This document shows positions 42,344-49,873 of a stretch of DNA of 64,000 bases, in pieces. The position numbers were made by a program, and so were the translations under genes. The notes beneath the pieces were generated by a model. It searched no databases. It was not told the DNA's origin and saw nothing but the letters and a program-made list of their open reading frames with translations. The stretch spans positions 4,523,001-4,587,000 of the forward strand of contig NZ_CP051428.1 of the NCBI RefSeq assembly GCF_012676905.1, given 5' to 3'. This DNA comes from Paenibacillus albicereus. GTDB lineage: Bacteria; Bacillota; Bacilli; Paenibacillales; Paenibacillaceae. Position 1 is the stretch's first letter. The number at the start of each line of letters is the position of its first letter.

Positions 42344-42371
42344 AAGCCATCCGCAAAGGTCTGGATGGCTT
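42344..42371 (-). terminator. Terminator after galU
   Basis: AAGCCATCC ... GGATGGCTT hairpin located 20 bp 3' of the minus-strand galU gene, with upstream A-rich bases that read as T on that strand. Confidence 0.75.
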
Positions 42372-42392
42372 GGCGCAGGCCCCGTCCCGGAC

Positions 42393-43274
42393 TCAGGTCG
42401 CGGCAGGCTCCGGATGCAGCTTGCTCCGCATGTAGTCGCGCACGGCGTCGGCCAGGTCGTCCCGCTCGAGCGCCATGTCGATCGTCGCCTGCACGAAGCC
42501 GAGCTTGTCGCCGACATCGTGGCGGCGGCCTTGGAACTTGTAGGCGTGCATCGGCAGCACGGAGTTCAGCTTCTGCAGGCTGTCCGTCAGCTGGATCTCG
42601 CCGCCCTTGCCGGGCTCGGCCCGCTCCAGCAGGCGGAACACGGCCGGGTCAAGCACATAGCGGCCGACGACCGCCCAGTTGGACGGCGCTTCTCCGGGTG
42701 CCGGCTTTTCGACCAGATTGCGGATGCGGGGGAACAGGCCGTCGCCTTCCAGATCGACGATGCCGTATTTATGCGTCTGCTCCCACGGCACCTCCATCAC
42801 GGAGATGACCGAGGAGCCGGTGTCGCGGTAGTAGTTCATCATTTCTCCGAGGCAAGGCTGCTTGGAGCGCAGGATGTCGTCGCCGAGCAGCACCGCGAAC
42901 GGCTCGCTGCCGATGAAGCTGCGCGCGCACAGCACCGCATGGCCAAGGCCGAGCGGCTCGCGCTGGCGCACGTAGACGATGTCGGCCAGCTTGGAGATGC
43001 CGCGCACGAGCTCCAGCATCTCCTCGTTGCCGCGCTCCTCCAGCTCGGCCTCCAGCTCCACGGACTTGTCGAAGTGATCCTCGATCGCCCGCTTGTTGCG
43101 TCCGCTCACGATCATGATGCTCTCGATGCCGGAGGCGACCGCCTCCTCGACAATGTATTGGATCGCCGGCTTGTCGATCAGCGGCATCATTTCCTTCGGC
43201 TGCGCCTTGGTCGCCGGAAGGAAGCGCGTGCCCAGCCCGCCGGCTGGAATAATGGCTTTGCGGATATGCGTCAA
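42393..43274 (-). CDS. galU: UTP--glucose-1-phosphate uridylyltransferase
   Basis: 293 aa from a TTG start at 43274, chosen because AAGGAG lies 12 bases upstream and the protein then begins THIRKAIIPAGGLGTRFLPAT as in all GalU proteins. The longer in-frame extension has no ribosome site. Other motifs: KPAIQYIVEEAVASGI, REPLGLGHAVLCA, VLLGDDILRS and FQGRRHDVGDKLGFV. It makes UDP-glucose for cell-wall, teichoic acid and polysaccharide synthesis. Monocistronic with a terminator. Confidence 0.96.
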   Translation of the reverse strand: MTHIRKAIIPAGGLGTRFLPATKAQPKEMMPLIDKPAIQYIVEEAVASGIESIMIVSGRNKRAIEDHFDKSVELEAELEERGNEEMLELVRGISKLADIVYVRQREPLGLGHAVLCARSFIGSEPFAVLLGDDILRSKQPCLGEMMNYYRDTGSSVISVMEVPWEQTHKYGIVDLEGDGLFPRIRNLVEKPAPGEAPSNWAVVGRYVLDPAVFRLLERAEPGKGGEIQLTDSLQKLNSVLPMHAYKFQGRRHDVGDKLGFVQATIDMALERDDLADAVRDYMRSKLHPEPAAT

Positions 43275-43400
43275 GGTTGTACCACTCCTTAAAAGATGTA
43301 AGATCGGACATGAGGCTAGCTCCGGCGGCCAGCTCCGGATCGATGAGCGGCTGGCCGGCATGGACCTGGTTCGCCGCTTGTGCCATAAGTTTACCAATTG

Positions 43401-43429
43401 TTGAAGGATCGCGCCAGCAGAGGTTAAAA
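43401..43429 (+). promoter_or_regulatory. Candidate promoter of yjbQ
   Basis: TTGAAG at 43401 and TTAAAA at 43424 with a 17-bp spacer, 52 bp upstream of the start. Confidence 0.45.
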
Positions 43430-43481
43430 TGGCTGCGATGCTTGATGGTGGAAGATCCATGAAAAGAGAGGAGCGAGGCCT

Positions 43482-43886
43482 GTGCTTGTTACCGAAACGC
43501 TGCGCACGCTGAGGCGCGACGAGATGATCGACATTACCCGGCAAGTCCAGTCCCATGTCCAGGCCGCCGGCATCCGGAGCGGAGAAGTCCTGGTTTACTG
43601 TCCCCATACGACAGCTGGATTAACCATCCAGGAGAATGCCGACCCGGACGTGAAGCATGACATCCTGCTGCGCCTGGACGAGGTCTACCCGTGGGAGCAC
43701 CCGCGCTATCGCCACGCCGAAGGCAATACGGCCGCCCACTTGAAGGCGCTCACGACGGGCACGAGCCAGCTCGTGCCGATCGAGGACGGACGCCTTTCGC
43801 TCGGGCGCTGGCAAGGCATCTACTTCTGCGAGTTCGACGGCCCCAGATCGCGCGAGTACCGCATCCGCATCACCGGCGACCGCTGA
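43482..43886 (+). CDS. yjbQ: YjbQ family protein (UPF0047)
   Basis: 134 aa, GTG start preceded by AGAGAGGAGCGAGG. UPF0047/YjbQ proteins have a small beta fold with weak thiamine-phosphate synthase activity in E. coli. Family motifs: CPHTTAGLTIQENADPDV near residue 43, WEHPRYRHAEGNTAAHLKA near 72 with the metal-binding histidines, and SLGRWQGIYFCEFDGPR near 106. Cytoplasmic, monocistronic. The true cellular function of the family is uncertain. Confidence 0.93.
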   Translation: MLVTETLRTLRRDEMIDITRQVQSHVQAAGIRSGEVLVYCPHTTAGLTIQENADPDVKHDILLRLDEVYPWEHPRYRHAEGNTAAHLKALTTGTSQLVPIEDGRLSLGRWQGIYFCEFDGPRSREYRIRITGDR

Positions 43887-43909
43887 AACTTGCAGACTGC
43901 CGCCGGCGG

Positions 43910-44003
43910 CGAGATCGCGGATTGTCGCGGGCGGCAGGCCGGGCAGCCGGGACTTTCGCGCGACGGCGGGCGTCGAGATCGCGGATTGTCGCGGGCGGCA
44001 GGC
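43910..44003. repeat. 30-bp perfect direct repeat, 64 bp apart
   Basis: CGAGATCGCGGATTGTCGCG followed by GGCGGCAGGC occurs at 43910-43939 and again at 43974-44003. No gene overlaps it. It lies just upstream of element copy C. Confidence 0.85.
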
Positions 44004-44075
44004 AGACCATACGACTCGGCCTCGAGCCTGATCGCTGGCTGATTTCTGTTGCCAACGGATGGCCGCTTGCCTCGC

Positions 44076-44270
44076 TAACGACGCCTCAAAAGCTTAGACG
44101 TCCCTTATGGCGCCTCTCCCGAAAGCCAACGACTCCTCAGACGCTTAGACAGGACCTTGTCCCGTTTTTCGACACCGCGACGGCTTTTTGCTGCCGCTAA
44201 GCTTCTCACGAGTCGCAAGAATCTTATTTTGCACAAAAACAACCCTCTAACGATTTGAAGAGTCGTTGAG
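44076..44270. repeat. Dispersed four-motif element, copy C
   Basis: Direct motifs at 44076-44097 (TAACGACGCCTCAAAAGCTTAG-like) and 44127-44148 (CAACGACTCC-TCAGACGCTTAG); inverted at 44197-44219 (CTAAGCTTCTCACGAGTCG) and 44247-44270 (CTAACGATTTGAAGAGTCGT). Start spacing 51, 70 and 50 bp. Intervening sequence is unrelated to the other copies. It lies between the convergent yjbQ and chemoreceptor-like genes. Confidence 0.8.
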
Positions 44271-44280
44271 CATCGTCAGC

Positions 44281-44540
44281 TGCCCCGCATGGCGCATGAA
44301 GGCAGTCCGGACTCCTTCATCGATACCTTCCCTGCCCCTCATGGCGCACCAAGGCAGTCCCGACCCCTTCATCACTACCATCCCTGCCCCTCATGGCGCA
44401 CCAAGGCAGTCCCGACTCCTTCATTACTACCTTCCCTGCCCCGCATGGCACACCAAGGCAGTCCCGACCCCTTCATCGATACCTTCCCAGCCCCGCATGG
44501 CGCATGAAGGCAGTCCGGATTCCTTCATCGATCCCCTTCC
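44281..44540. repeat. Five copies of a 52-bp tandem repeat
   Basis: Units start at 44281, 44333, 44385, 44437 and 44489. Each has TGCCCCGCATGGC, then AAGGCAGTCC, then CTTCATC. In the first and last units the core ATGAAGG-C-AGTCCGGACT-CCTTCAT is a near-perfect palindrome; the three inner units have lost it. A 52-bp period is not divisible by three and no start with ribosome site is present, so I treat it as non-coding. Confidence 0.88.
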
Positions 44541-44564
44541 GCGTATGCTGTCGGCTTCCTCTTG

Positions 44565-44612
44565 CTGAGAACGCAAAAAGACCCGAGCGGGTCTTTTTGC
44601 GTTGATTCTCAG
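44565..44612 (-). terminator. Strong terminator downstream of the chemoreceptor-like gene
   Basis: CTGAGA-ACGCAAAAAGACCCG, a three-base loop, and CGGGTCTTTTTGCGT-TGATTCTCAG. A-run and T-run on both sides, so it can end transcription both ways. Confidence 0.88.
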
Positions 44613-44645
44613 ACGGAAGATAGCGGGCTCGGCGAGCTTTTTCGC

Positions 44646-44801
44646 AGACGCGCACGCGTGCGCAGCGCCCGATCCGCTGCCTGACGCTCCTCCCGTGCTT
44701 CTTCACGCGCGCGCAGCGCCCGTTCGGCTCGCCTGACGCTCGTCCTGCGCTTCTTCACGCGCGCGCAGCGTCCGTTCGGCTGCCCTGACGCTCCCTTCAG
44801 C
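44646..44801. repeat. Three copies of a 52-bp repeat at the 3' end of the chemoreceptor-like gene
   Basis: CTTCTTCACGCGCGCGCAGCG recurs with a 52-bp period (44698 and 44750), and a third, diverged copy precedes at about 44646. The last unit touches the gene's stop codon at 44797. The sequence is unrelated to the 52-bp array at 44281. Confidence 0.7.
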
Positions 44802-45468
44802 GCACGCGCGACTCGGTCAGGCGGAACTGGCCGACCATCCCCTCCAGCTGGCCGGAGATCGCCTCGGCCTCGCCGGCGGTCGCCTGCACCTGCGCCATCC
44901 CCCGCTGCAGCTCCAGCATCTGCCGCTCCGCGTCGGCGCTGATCCGCCGATTGTGCTGGCTCACCTCCGCGATGCTCTCCATCAGCCGCGCGATCTCGCC
45001 GGCGACTTCGCCCTTGCGGCCGTCCCCCGAGGCGGCCGCCATGAGCATGGCGCCCGCCGCCTCGGCCAGCTGCCGGCCGGTCTCGACGGCGCGGCTGCCT
45101 TCGGCCATGGAGGCCGTCGCGCGCTCCGCCTCGCCGTGGATGCCTGCGATGATGGCGCGCACATGCTCGGTCGACTGCCTTGTCAGCTCCGACAGCTTGC
45201 GAATCTCGCCGGCGACGACCGCAAAGCCGCGGCCGCTCTCGCCCGCGCAGGCCGCCTCGATCGAGGCGTTCAGCGCCTCGACGCCTCCCGGCCCTGCCTC
45301 CTGCTCCAGCTGCTCCCGCAGCCGCTTCATATGGCCCCAGTACTCCTCCGCCCAATCCTGCAGCAGCGCCGCCCGAGTCGCCGCGATCCCCTCGAAGATT
45401 TCCTTCACGTCCTCCGTCCGCCCGCGGGTCAGGCGGCAGGATATCCACAGCGGCAGCCCTGTCCGCAA
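44797..45468 (-). CDS. Soluble chemoreceptor-type signalling domain, probably truncated
   Basis: 223 aa with the hairpin tip of methyl-accepting proteins near residue 67: LNASIEAACAGESGRGFAVV followed by AGEIRKLSELTRQST. The flanking helices are shorter than in full receptors and there is no membrane segment or sensor domain. The frame opens at a TTG with no ribosome site, whereas GGGGGAGAAGG-CC-ATG just upstream (ATG at ~45485) starts another frame that stops after 18 codons. A frameshift that cut off the N-terminus is therefore possible; alternatively translation starts at an internal GTG (VKEIFEG). It may still bind CheA/CheW. Confidence 0.65.
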   Translation of the reverse strand: MRTGLPLWISCRLTRGRTEDVKEIFEGIAATRAALLQDWAEEYWGHMKRLREQLEQEAGPGGVEALNASIEAACAGESGRGFAVVAGEIRKLSELTRQSTEHVRAIIAGIHGEAERATASMAEGSRAVETGRQLAEAAGAMLMAAASGDGRKGEVAGEIARLMESIAEVSQHNRRISADAERQMLELQRGMAQVQATAGEAEAISGQLEGMVGQFRLTESRVR

Positions 45469-45631
45469 GCCGAGCCGTCCACCATGGCCTTCTCCCCCTC
45501 TTGTCCCTTCTATGTTCTCTCTCTGGTCCTACCGTTCGGATTGATTACCCTATCGGTCCCCTGACGCCTCCTTGAAAGGGAAGAGATACGCTTCTTCGAA
45601 AAGAATAATCGGTTCAAGGCGGATGAAGACC

Positions 45632-45660
45632 TTGACAATCCCGCTTATTTATAATAATTT
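45632..45660 (+). promoter_or_regulatory. Promoter of dps
   Basis: TTGACA at 45632 and TAATTT at 45655 with a 17-bp spacer, 50 bp upstream of the dps start. Confidence 0.6.
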
Positions 45661-45663
45661 TAA
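45649..45663 (+). promoter_or_regulatory. PerR-type box overlapping the dps -10
   Basis: TTATAATAATTTTAA matches the PerR consensus TTATAATNATTATAA with one mismatch and covers the -10 region. Peroxide-inducible control, as for B. subtilis mrgA, is inferred. Confidence 0.65.
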
Positions 45664-45709
45664 TTTAATAAATAATATAAAAAACAACCCGAAAAGGAGC
45701 TGTCCTCTC

Positions 45710-46177
45710 ATGACCATGACGAAAACGAACCCTGCCGAAACCGCCTCCGTCCACGCCGCGCTCAACCTGCAGCTGGCCAACTGGAGCGTCCTCTACGCCA
45801 AGCTCCAGCAGTACCACTGGCTGGTGAAAGGACCGCATTTCTTCACGTTGCATGCCAAATTCCAGGAGCTGTACGAGGATGCGGCGGCCCGTGTCGACGA
45901 GCTGGCCGAGCGCGTGCTGGCGACGGGCGGCCGCCCGCTCGCTACGATGCGCGAGTTCCTGGATGCGGCGACGCTGGAGGAAGGCTCCGGCGACGAATCC
46001 GCGATCGAGATGGTCCTCAACGTCGCCTCCGACTACCGGACGCTCGCGCAGGAGCTCGGCCATGCGATCGCAGACGCCGAGCATGCGGGCGACGGCGTGA
46101 CCGCCGATCTGCTGCTCGGCATCCGCGAGAGCATCGAGAAGCACGCCTGGATGCTGGAGGCGTTCGCGTCCGCCTGA
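45710..46177 (+). CDS. dps: Dps/ferritin-like DNA-protecting protein
   Basis: 155 aa from the ATG at 45710 (AAAAGGAG ten bases upstream); another ATG two codons later is possible. The Dps ferroxidase site is seen in QQYHWLVKGPHFFTLHAKFQELYED (His, His, Asp, Glu between subunits). Dps dodecamers store iron and remove peroxide. The N-terminal tail is short and not very basic, so DNA binding is uncertain. The promoter carries a PerR-type box. Confidence 0.94.
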   Translation: MTMTKTNPAETASVHAALNLQLANWSVLYAKLQQYHWLVKGPHFFTLHAKFQELYEDAAARVDELAERVLATGGRPLATMREFLDAATLEEGSGDESAIEMVLNVASDYRTLAQELGHAIADAEHAGDGVTADLLLGIRESIEKHAWMLEAFASA

Positions 46178-46206
46178 TCGCCCCCTCCATACCTAGCGAT
46201 CGCCAA

Positions 46207-46261
46207 AAAGGGCTGCCTTCGAACCGCCGGTCGAAACCGGCTTGCTCGAAGGCAGCCCTAT
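46207..46261. terminator. Bidirectional terminator between dps and TetR gene
   Basis: AGGGCTGCCTTCGA ... TCGAAGGCAGCCCT arms with an inner CCGGT/ACCGG hairpin, between convergent genes. Confidence 0.85.
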
Positions 46262-46271
46262 TGCCGCGCGC

Positions 46272-46868
46272 CTAGACTTCCTCGCCTCCTGGCAGCCCGC
46301 GGACCGCCGCCACGACGAAGGCCGCCAAGTGCTCGGCGATCTCCTCGACCGACAGCCGCTCCACCTCCGGCACCCCGTTCATGTCGATCATGCTCGGATT
46401 CGCGAGCAGCGCGCCCATGACGAACAGCTGCGTCGCCTCGAGCGAGCGGAATCGAAAACGCCCCTCGGCCCGCCCGCGCTCAAGGCACTCCCGCAGGCGG
46501 ACCTGGATGAGCGACTTGTGGGATTGGATGATCTCCCGGCGCGGGGAGCGGAGCGCCATCTCCTGCTGGATGATGGCGATGAGCTCGGGCTCGCGGCGGC
46601 GGAACAGCGTCATCTCCCGGACGAGAAGCCTCAGATCGGCCTCGGGATCGGGCCCCGGCTCCAGCGACTTGATGTCCCGATCGGGAAAGTATTCGTTGAA
46701 GATCGCGGCGAATACGCCGTCCTTGCCGCCGAAATGATAGGAGACAAGCGCCACGTTGGCGCAGGCCTCCTCGCAAATCTGGCGAATCGTCGTCTTCTCG
46801 AAGCCATGCTTCGCGAACAGCTTCTTGGCGGCCCGCAGCATGCGGACGCGCGCGTCTTCCTTCATCAT
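46272..46868 (-). CDS. TetR/AcrR family regulator
   Basis: 198 aa. The N-terminal helix-turn-helix is typical (RMLRAAKKLFAKHGFEKTTI followed by RQICEEACANVALVSYHFGGKDGVF). The C-terminal domain (CLERGRAEGRFRFRS) binds an unknown ligand. GGAGG precedes the ATG pair. It lies 28 bp after the YhgE-type gene on the same strand, so it probably senses a compound exported by that protein and represses the operon. A matching palindrome lies upstream of the operon. Confidence 0.9.
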   Translation of the reverse strand: MMKEDARVRMLRAAKKLFAKHGFEKTTIRQICEEACANVALVSYHFGGKDGVFAAIFNEYFPDRDIKSLEPGPDPEADLRLLVREMTLFRRREPELIAIIQQEMALRSPRREIIQSHKSLIQVRLRECLERGRAEGRFRFRSLEATQLFVMGALLANPSMIDMNGVPEVERLSVEEIAEHLAAFVVAAVRGLPGGEEV

Positions 46869-46896
46869 GAAGCGCCTCCCGCCCGGACGGCCCGCC

Positions 46897-48075
46897 TCAG
46901 CGGACCGACGGCTCCGGCTGCGCCTGCGGCTGCTGGGCGGGACGCGCGGCAGGGAGCATTCCTTTCTTGAGCGCGACGGCCGCCAGGCTGACGACCAGCG
47001 CCGCAGCGCCGGTCAGCGCCAGCGCCAGCACGTCCGGACCGGCCGATGGGCCGCCGAACAGCAGGCTCATCATGCCTTCGACCGCGCGCGTCGCCGGCAG
47101 CCACTCGCCGATGCCATGGTAGAACGGCGGCAGCAGCTCCCTCGGCAGCATCGCGCCGGAGCTCACCAGCTGCATCGACAGCAGGATGATGTTGAGGAAC
47201 ATGCCGGCCATGCCGAGCACCTGCAGCACCATCTGGGCGACGAGCATGAAGCTGAGCAGGACGAGCAGCATGAACAGCCACACGCTCAGGAAGCCGCTCT
47301 CCATCTGGCCGCCCAGCGCGGTCAGCAAGCCGGCCGAGACGAGCGAGACGGCGAACGCGATGACGACCGTCAGCGATGTCTGCGCCCCGAAGCGCTGCCA
47401 CTTCGTCGTCGAGTGGGCGATGGCGAGGCCGGACTGGAAGAAGTTCAGCGCCATAATCATCGCGCCCACCCAGGACGCCAGCACGAGCATCATCGGCACC
47501 ATCTGGTTGTTCATGCCGTCTACGACGTGCATGGACTCCAGCTCCGCCTCGACCCGCTGCGCGAGGCTGCCTGCGGCGGCGGCCGCCGCCTCCTGCGGCA
47601 TGCCTTGGGCGGCCAGCGCGCCCTGGATGCCCTGCGCGGCGGCGCGGGCATTGGCCTCGGCCGTAATCTGCGACGCGACCGAGCTCATGACGTTTTTAAT
47701 CATGACCGGATTGGACTCGTTGAGCAGGTAATGCAGCGAAGCCTTGCCCTGCGGATCCGACACGCTCGCCGTGAAGTCCGCCGGGATGTGCACGACCATC
47801 TGCACCTCGCGCTCGTCGAGCTCCTGCCGCGCCGCCGCCAGGCTGTCCGCCTGCTCCATCCGGAACGGAAGCTGCTGCACGAGCTGCTGCGCCAGCTGGT
47901 CGCCCGCCTGGCGGTCCTCGCTTACGACGGCGATCGCCAGCTGGTCGATGCGGTCGCTCACGCCGCTGTAGCCGGTCATCCAGATGATCGAGAACACCAC
48001 CTGCATGAGCAGCGCGGTGGCGATGCCCGCTTTGGTCGTCGGCCTTTGCAGGAAGGCCTTGAATGCCTGATTCAT
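46897..48075 (-). CDS. YhgE/Pip-type ABC-2 family membrane protein
   Basis: 392 aa. Layout of the ABC-2 type transporter/DUF3533 family: one N-terminal helix (residues ~17-35), a large external domain (~36-195) with AIAVVSEDRQAGDQ and HIPADFTASV, then five C-terminal helices (ALNFFQSGLA, LLFMLLVLLSFML and AALVVSLAAVAL). There is no ATPase domain and no ATPase gene beside it. Family members export drugs, lipids or act as phage receptors (YhgE/Pip). Paired with a TetR regulator in one operon, which suggests an efflux role. Confidence 0.85.
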   Translation of the reverse strand: MNQAFKAFLQRPTTKAGIATALLMQVVFSIIWMTGYSGVSDRIDQLAIAVVSEDRQAGDQLAQQLVQQLPFRMEQADSLAAARQELDEREVQMVVHIPADFTASVSDPQGKASLHYLLNESNPVMIKNVMSSVASQITAEANARAAAQGIQGALAAQGMPQEAAAAAAGSLAQRVEAELESMHVVDGMNNQMVPMMLVLASWVGAMIMALNFFQSGLAIAHSTTKWQRFGAQTSLTVVIAFAVSLVSAGLLTALGGQMESGFLSVWLFMLLVLLSFMLVAQMVLQVLGMAGMFLNIILLSMQLVSSGAMLPRELLPPFYHGIGEWLPATRAVEGMMSLLFGGPSAGPDVLALALTGAAALVVSLAAVALKKGMLPAARPAQQPQAQPEPSVR

Positions 48076-48106
48076 TTCTTCTATCCCCTATCCTTCGAAT
48101 TAAACG

Positions 48107-48121
48107 GTTGTTTAAATCAAC
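48107..48121 (-). promoter_or_regulatory. Candidate TetR operator upstream of the efflux operon
   Basis: GTTG-TTTAAAT-CAAC is a near-perfect 15-bp palindrome 32 bp upstream of the YhgE-type start. Operator assignment to the neighbouring TetR protein is inference. Confidence 0.5.
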
Positions 48122-48215
48122 GGTTCCACTCTACGGGGATTTACTTCTGTTGTCAAATTCTTTTTTATGAAGCGTTTTCTTGCGCGCCACTCGTCCAGGA
48201 GGACGCAAATAAGCC

Positions 48216-48256
48216 GAAAAGCCGTCTACGGACGCCCGCAAACGGCTTTTCAAAAG
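48216..48256 (-). terminator. Terminator after ykuK
   Basis: AAAAGCCGT...AAACGGCTTTT hairpin with A-run/T-run, 20 bp from the ykuK stop on the minus strand. Confidence 0.7.
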
Positions 48257-48276
48257 GCTCCGCCTCTCGGGCGGCG

Positions 48277-48870
48277 CTACATGACGAACTTGGCCGGGCG
48301 CTTCGTATAGCGGTTGGCGTAGCTCGAGGCGCAGTAGGCCTCCGGCTTGACGCGCGGCACATAGCTCCCGATCGTCTCCACCCGGGCGATCATCTCCTGC
48401 ACGTACAGCGCCGTCGGATTGAGACACGGCTCGGTGCCGGCATCGATGTCGATGAACGTGCGCAGCTCCGCGCCTTGGTAGACATGAGGCAGCAGCAACT
48501 CCTCCATGCGGGACACGACGCGGTGCTCCTCCAGATGGGCGGCCATCTCCTGCGACAGCGACGTCTCCAGCGCCAGCTTCTCGCGGATGGAATCCAGCTC
48601 GCGGCCGAGCACGTACGGCCGATAGCAGGCCCACGCTCCTCTGCCGAGCCGGTGCAGCACGAGCCCGGTGATGAATTTCGTATGGTTCGGGTGCACCTGG
48701 CAATCCGTCCCGATCGCGAAGTGATAGCTCGCCCGCGGATCCTCCGCGACAAAGCGCAGCAGGCGGTCGGCTACGTCTCCCACCGAAAGATGCTGCTCCT
48801 TGACGTTGTGGAACCGCAGCCGGTTGGCCCGGTCATGCGCCTCCGGCTTTCGTTTGAACTTCGTCACCAA
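48277..48870 (-). CDS. ykuK: YkuK family ribonuclease H-like protein (DUF458)
   Basis: 197 aa. Matches the Bacillus YkuK/DUF458 family, predicted to have an RNase H fold: YHFAIGTDCQVHPNHTKFITGLVLHRLGRG near residue 48 contains the first acidic strand, and FIDIDAGTEPCLN near 140 the second. Function unknown; the acidic residues (D55, D141, D143) suggest metal-dependent nuclease activity. Monocistronic. No signal peptide. Confidence 0.9.
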   Translation of the reverse strand: MVTKFKRKPEAHDRANRLRFHNVKEQHLSVGDVADRLLRFVAEDPRASYHFAIGTDCQVHPNHTKFITGLVLHRLGRGAWACYRPYVLGRELDSIREKLALETSLSQEMAAHLEEHRVVSRMEELLLPHVYQGAELRTFIDIDAGTEPCLNPTALYVQEMIARVETIGSYVPRVKPEAYCASSYANRYTKRPAKFVM

Positions 48871-49206
48871 CTCACCGTCCTCGCTGCTCCTTGGGGCTTG
48901 ATCCTCTTCGATCAGCTTATGCGCGGACGGGGACGGCTATGAACGAGGGAGCGGAGAGGGCCGACGGGCGGACGACGCGAAAAGGGCGAGAAAACGCCCG
49001 CGGCGCCATCAGCGACCGACGCGAAACGCCGGGGAGCCGCCGACCGCGCGCCAGCGAACACGAGAAGGGCGAGGCGGCGCGATGTGGCGGACGGGCGAAC
49101 GGACGGCGCGAAAGGGCGAGGAAGCGACGACGGCCCGCCGACGACCGGCCGGCACGAATAGGAGGCCGCGAGCAGCCTCCCCGGTACAGACGGTCCGGAC
49201 GGCTTC
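48871..49206. other. GC-rich intergenic region with degenerate short repeats
   Basis: 335 bp without a supported gene. Several degenerate copies of a GCGAAAAGGGCGAGGA-like unit occur between 48975 and 49130. All frames are open because of the GC content, but no ribosome site or family resemblance supports translation. No terminator or RNA is obvious. Confidence 0.5.
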
Positions 49207-49866
49207 CTAGCGCCGCAGCCTGACCTGCAGCGAGCCCGCCGGATCGCCGTTCCAGAGCGCGGTCAGCGTCTCTCCGTCCAGCAGCGCCGCCACGCCGGCC
49301 GGCGTGCCGGTATAGATGACATCGCCCCGGCGCAGCCCGTAGCGGGAGCCGATATGCTCGGCCAGCACGTCCGGGTCGAAGATCATGTCCGCGGCGTTGC
49401 CGAGCTGGGCGACCTCCGCTCCTCGCAGCAGGGAGAAGTCCGCACTTCTCAGTCCCTCCAGGCCCGGATAGGGGAGCCACGGGCCGAGCGGCGACGAGCC
49501 GAGGAAGCCTTTGGCCGCCAGCCACGGATGGCCTTTGTCCTTGAGCCGGCTCTGCACATCGCGCAGCGTCAGGTCGAGACCGAGCGCCATCGCGTCGAAC
49601 AGCTCGTCCGCCGTCACGCCCGGCTCCCAGTCCCGCCCTGCGCGCAGGACGATCTCCAGCTCGAAGTGCACCTCGCCCTCCATCCCCGGCAGCTCGACCT
49701 CGCGGCCGTCCATCGGGACGAGCGCATGGGTCGGCTTGGTGAACACCATCGGCGACTTCGGCACCTCGTTGCCGAGCTCGAGCGCATGCAGGCGATAGTT
49801 GCGCCCGATGCAGTAGATGTTGCGGATCGATTCCTGGCTGTAGTCTTGCAGGGATGGCGTCGTCAT
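49207..49866 (-). CDS. Fumarylacetoacetate hydrolase family protein
   Basis: 219 aa, single FAH domain. Start YCIGRNYRLHALELG matches the family opening; the metal site Glu-x-Glu is in EGEVHFELEIVL (~residue 70), and RDVQSRLKDKGHPWLAAKGF plus GDVIYTGTPAGV are the conserved catalytic loop and C-terminal motif. Members cleave C-C bonds or decarboxylate 2-oxo acids (for example oxaloacetate tautomerase/decarboxylase activity). The gene follows the ABC-F gene by 7 bp and is co-transcribed with it, although no functional link is clear. Confidence 0.9.
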   Translation of the reverse strand: MTTPSLQDYSQESIRNIYCIGRNYRLHALELGNEVPKSPMVFTKPTHALVPMDGREVELPGMEGEVHFELEIVLRAGRDWEPGVTADELFDAMALGLDLTLRDVQSRLKDKGHPWLAAKGFLGSSPLGPWLPYPGLEGLRSADFSLLRGAEVAQLGNAADMIFDPDVLAEHIGSRYGLRRGDVIYTGTPAGVAALLDGETLTALWNGDPAGSLQVRLRR

Positions 49867-49873
49867 GGTCGGG

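Noticed and set aside
44281-44540. CRISPR-like array or repeat protein
   Set aside because: Repeats are contiguous without spacers; the 52-bp period is not a multiple of three and no ribosome site precedes a start.
48891-49223. 110-codon plus-strand frame
   Set aside because: Arg/Gly-rich, repetitive, without ribosome site; overlaps the end of the FAH gene antisense.
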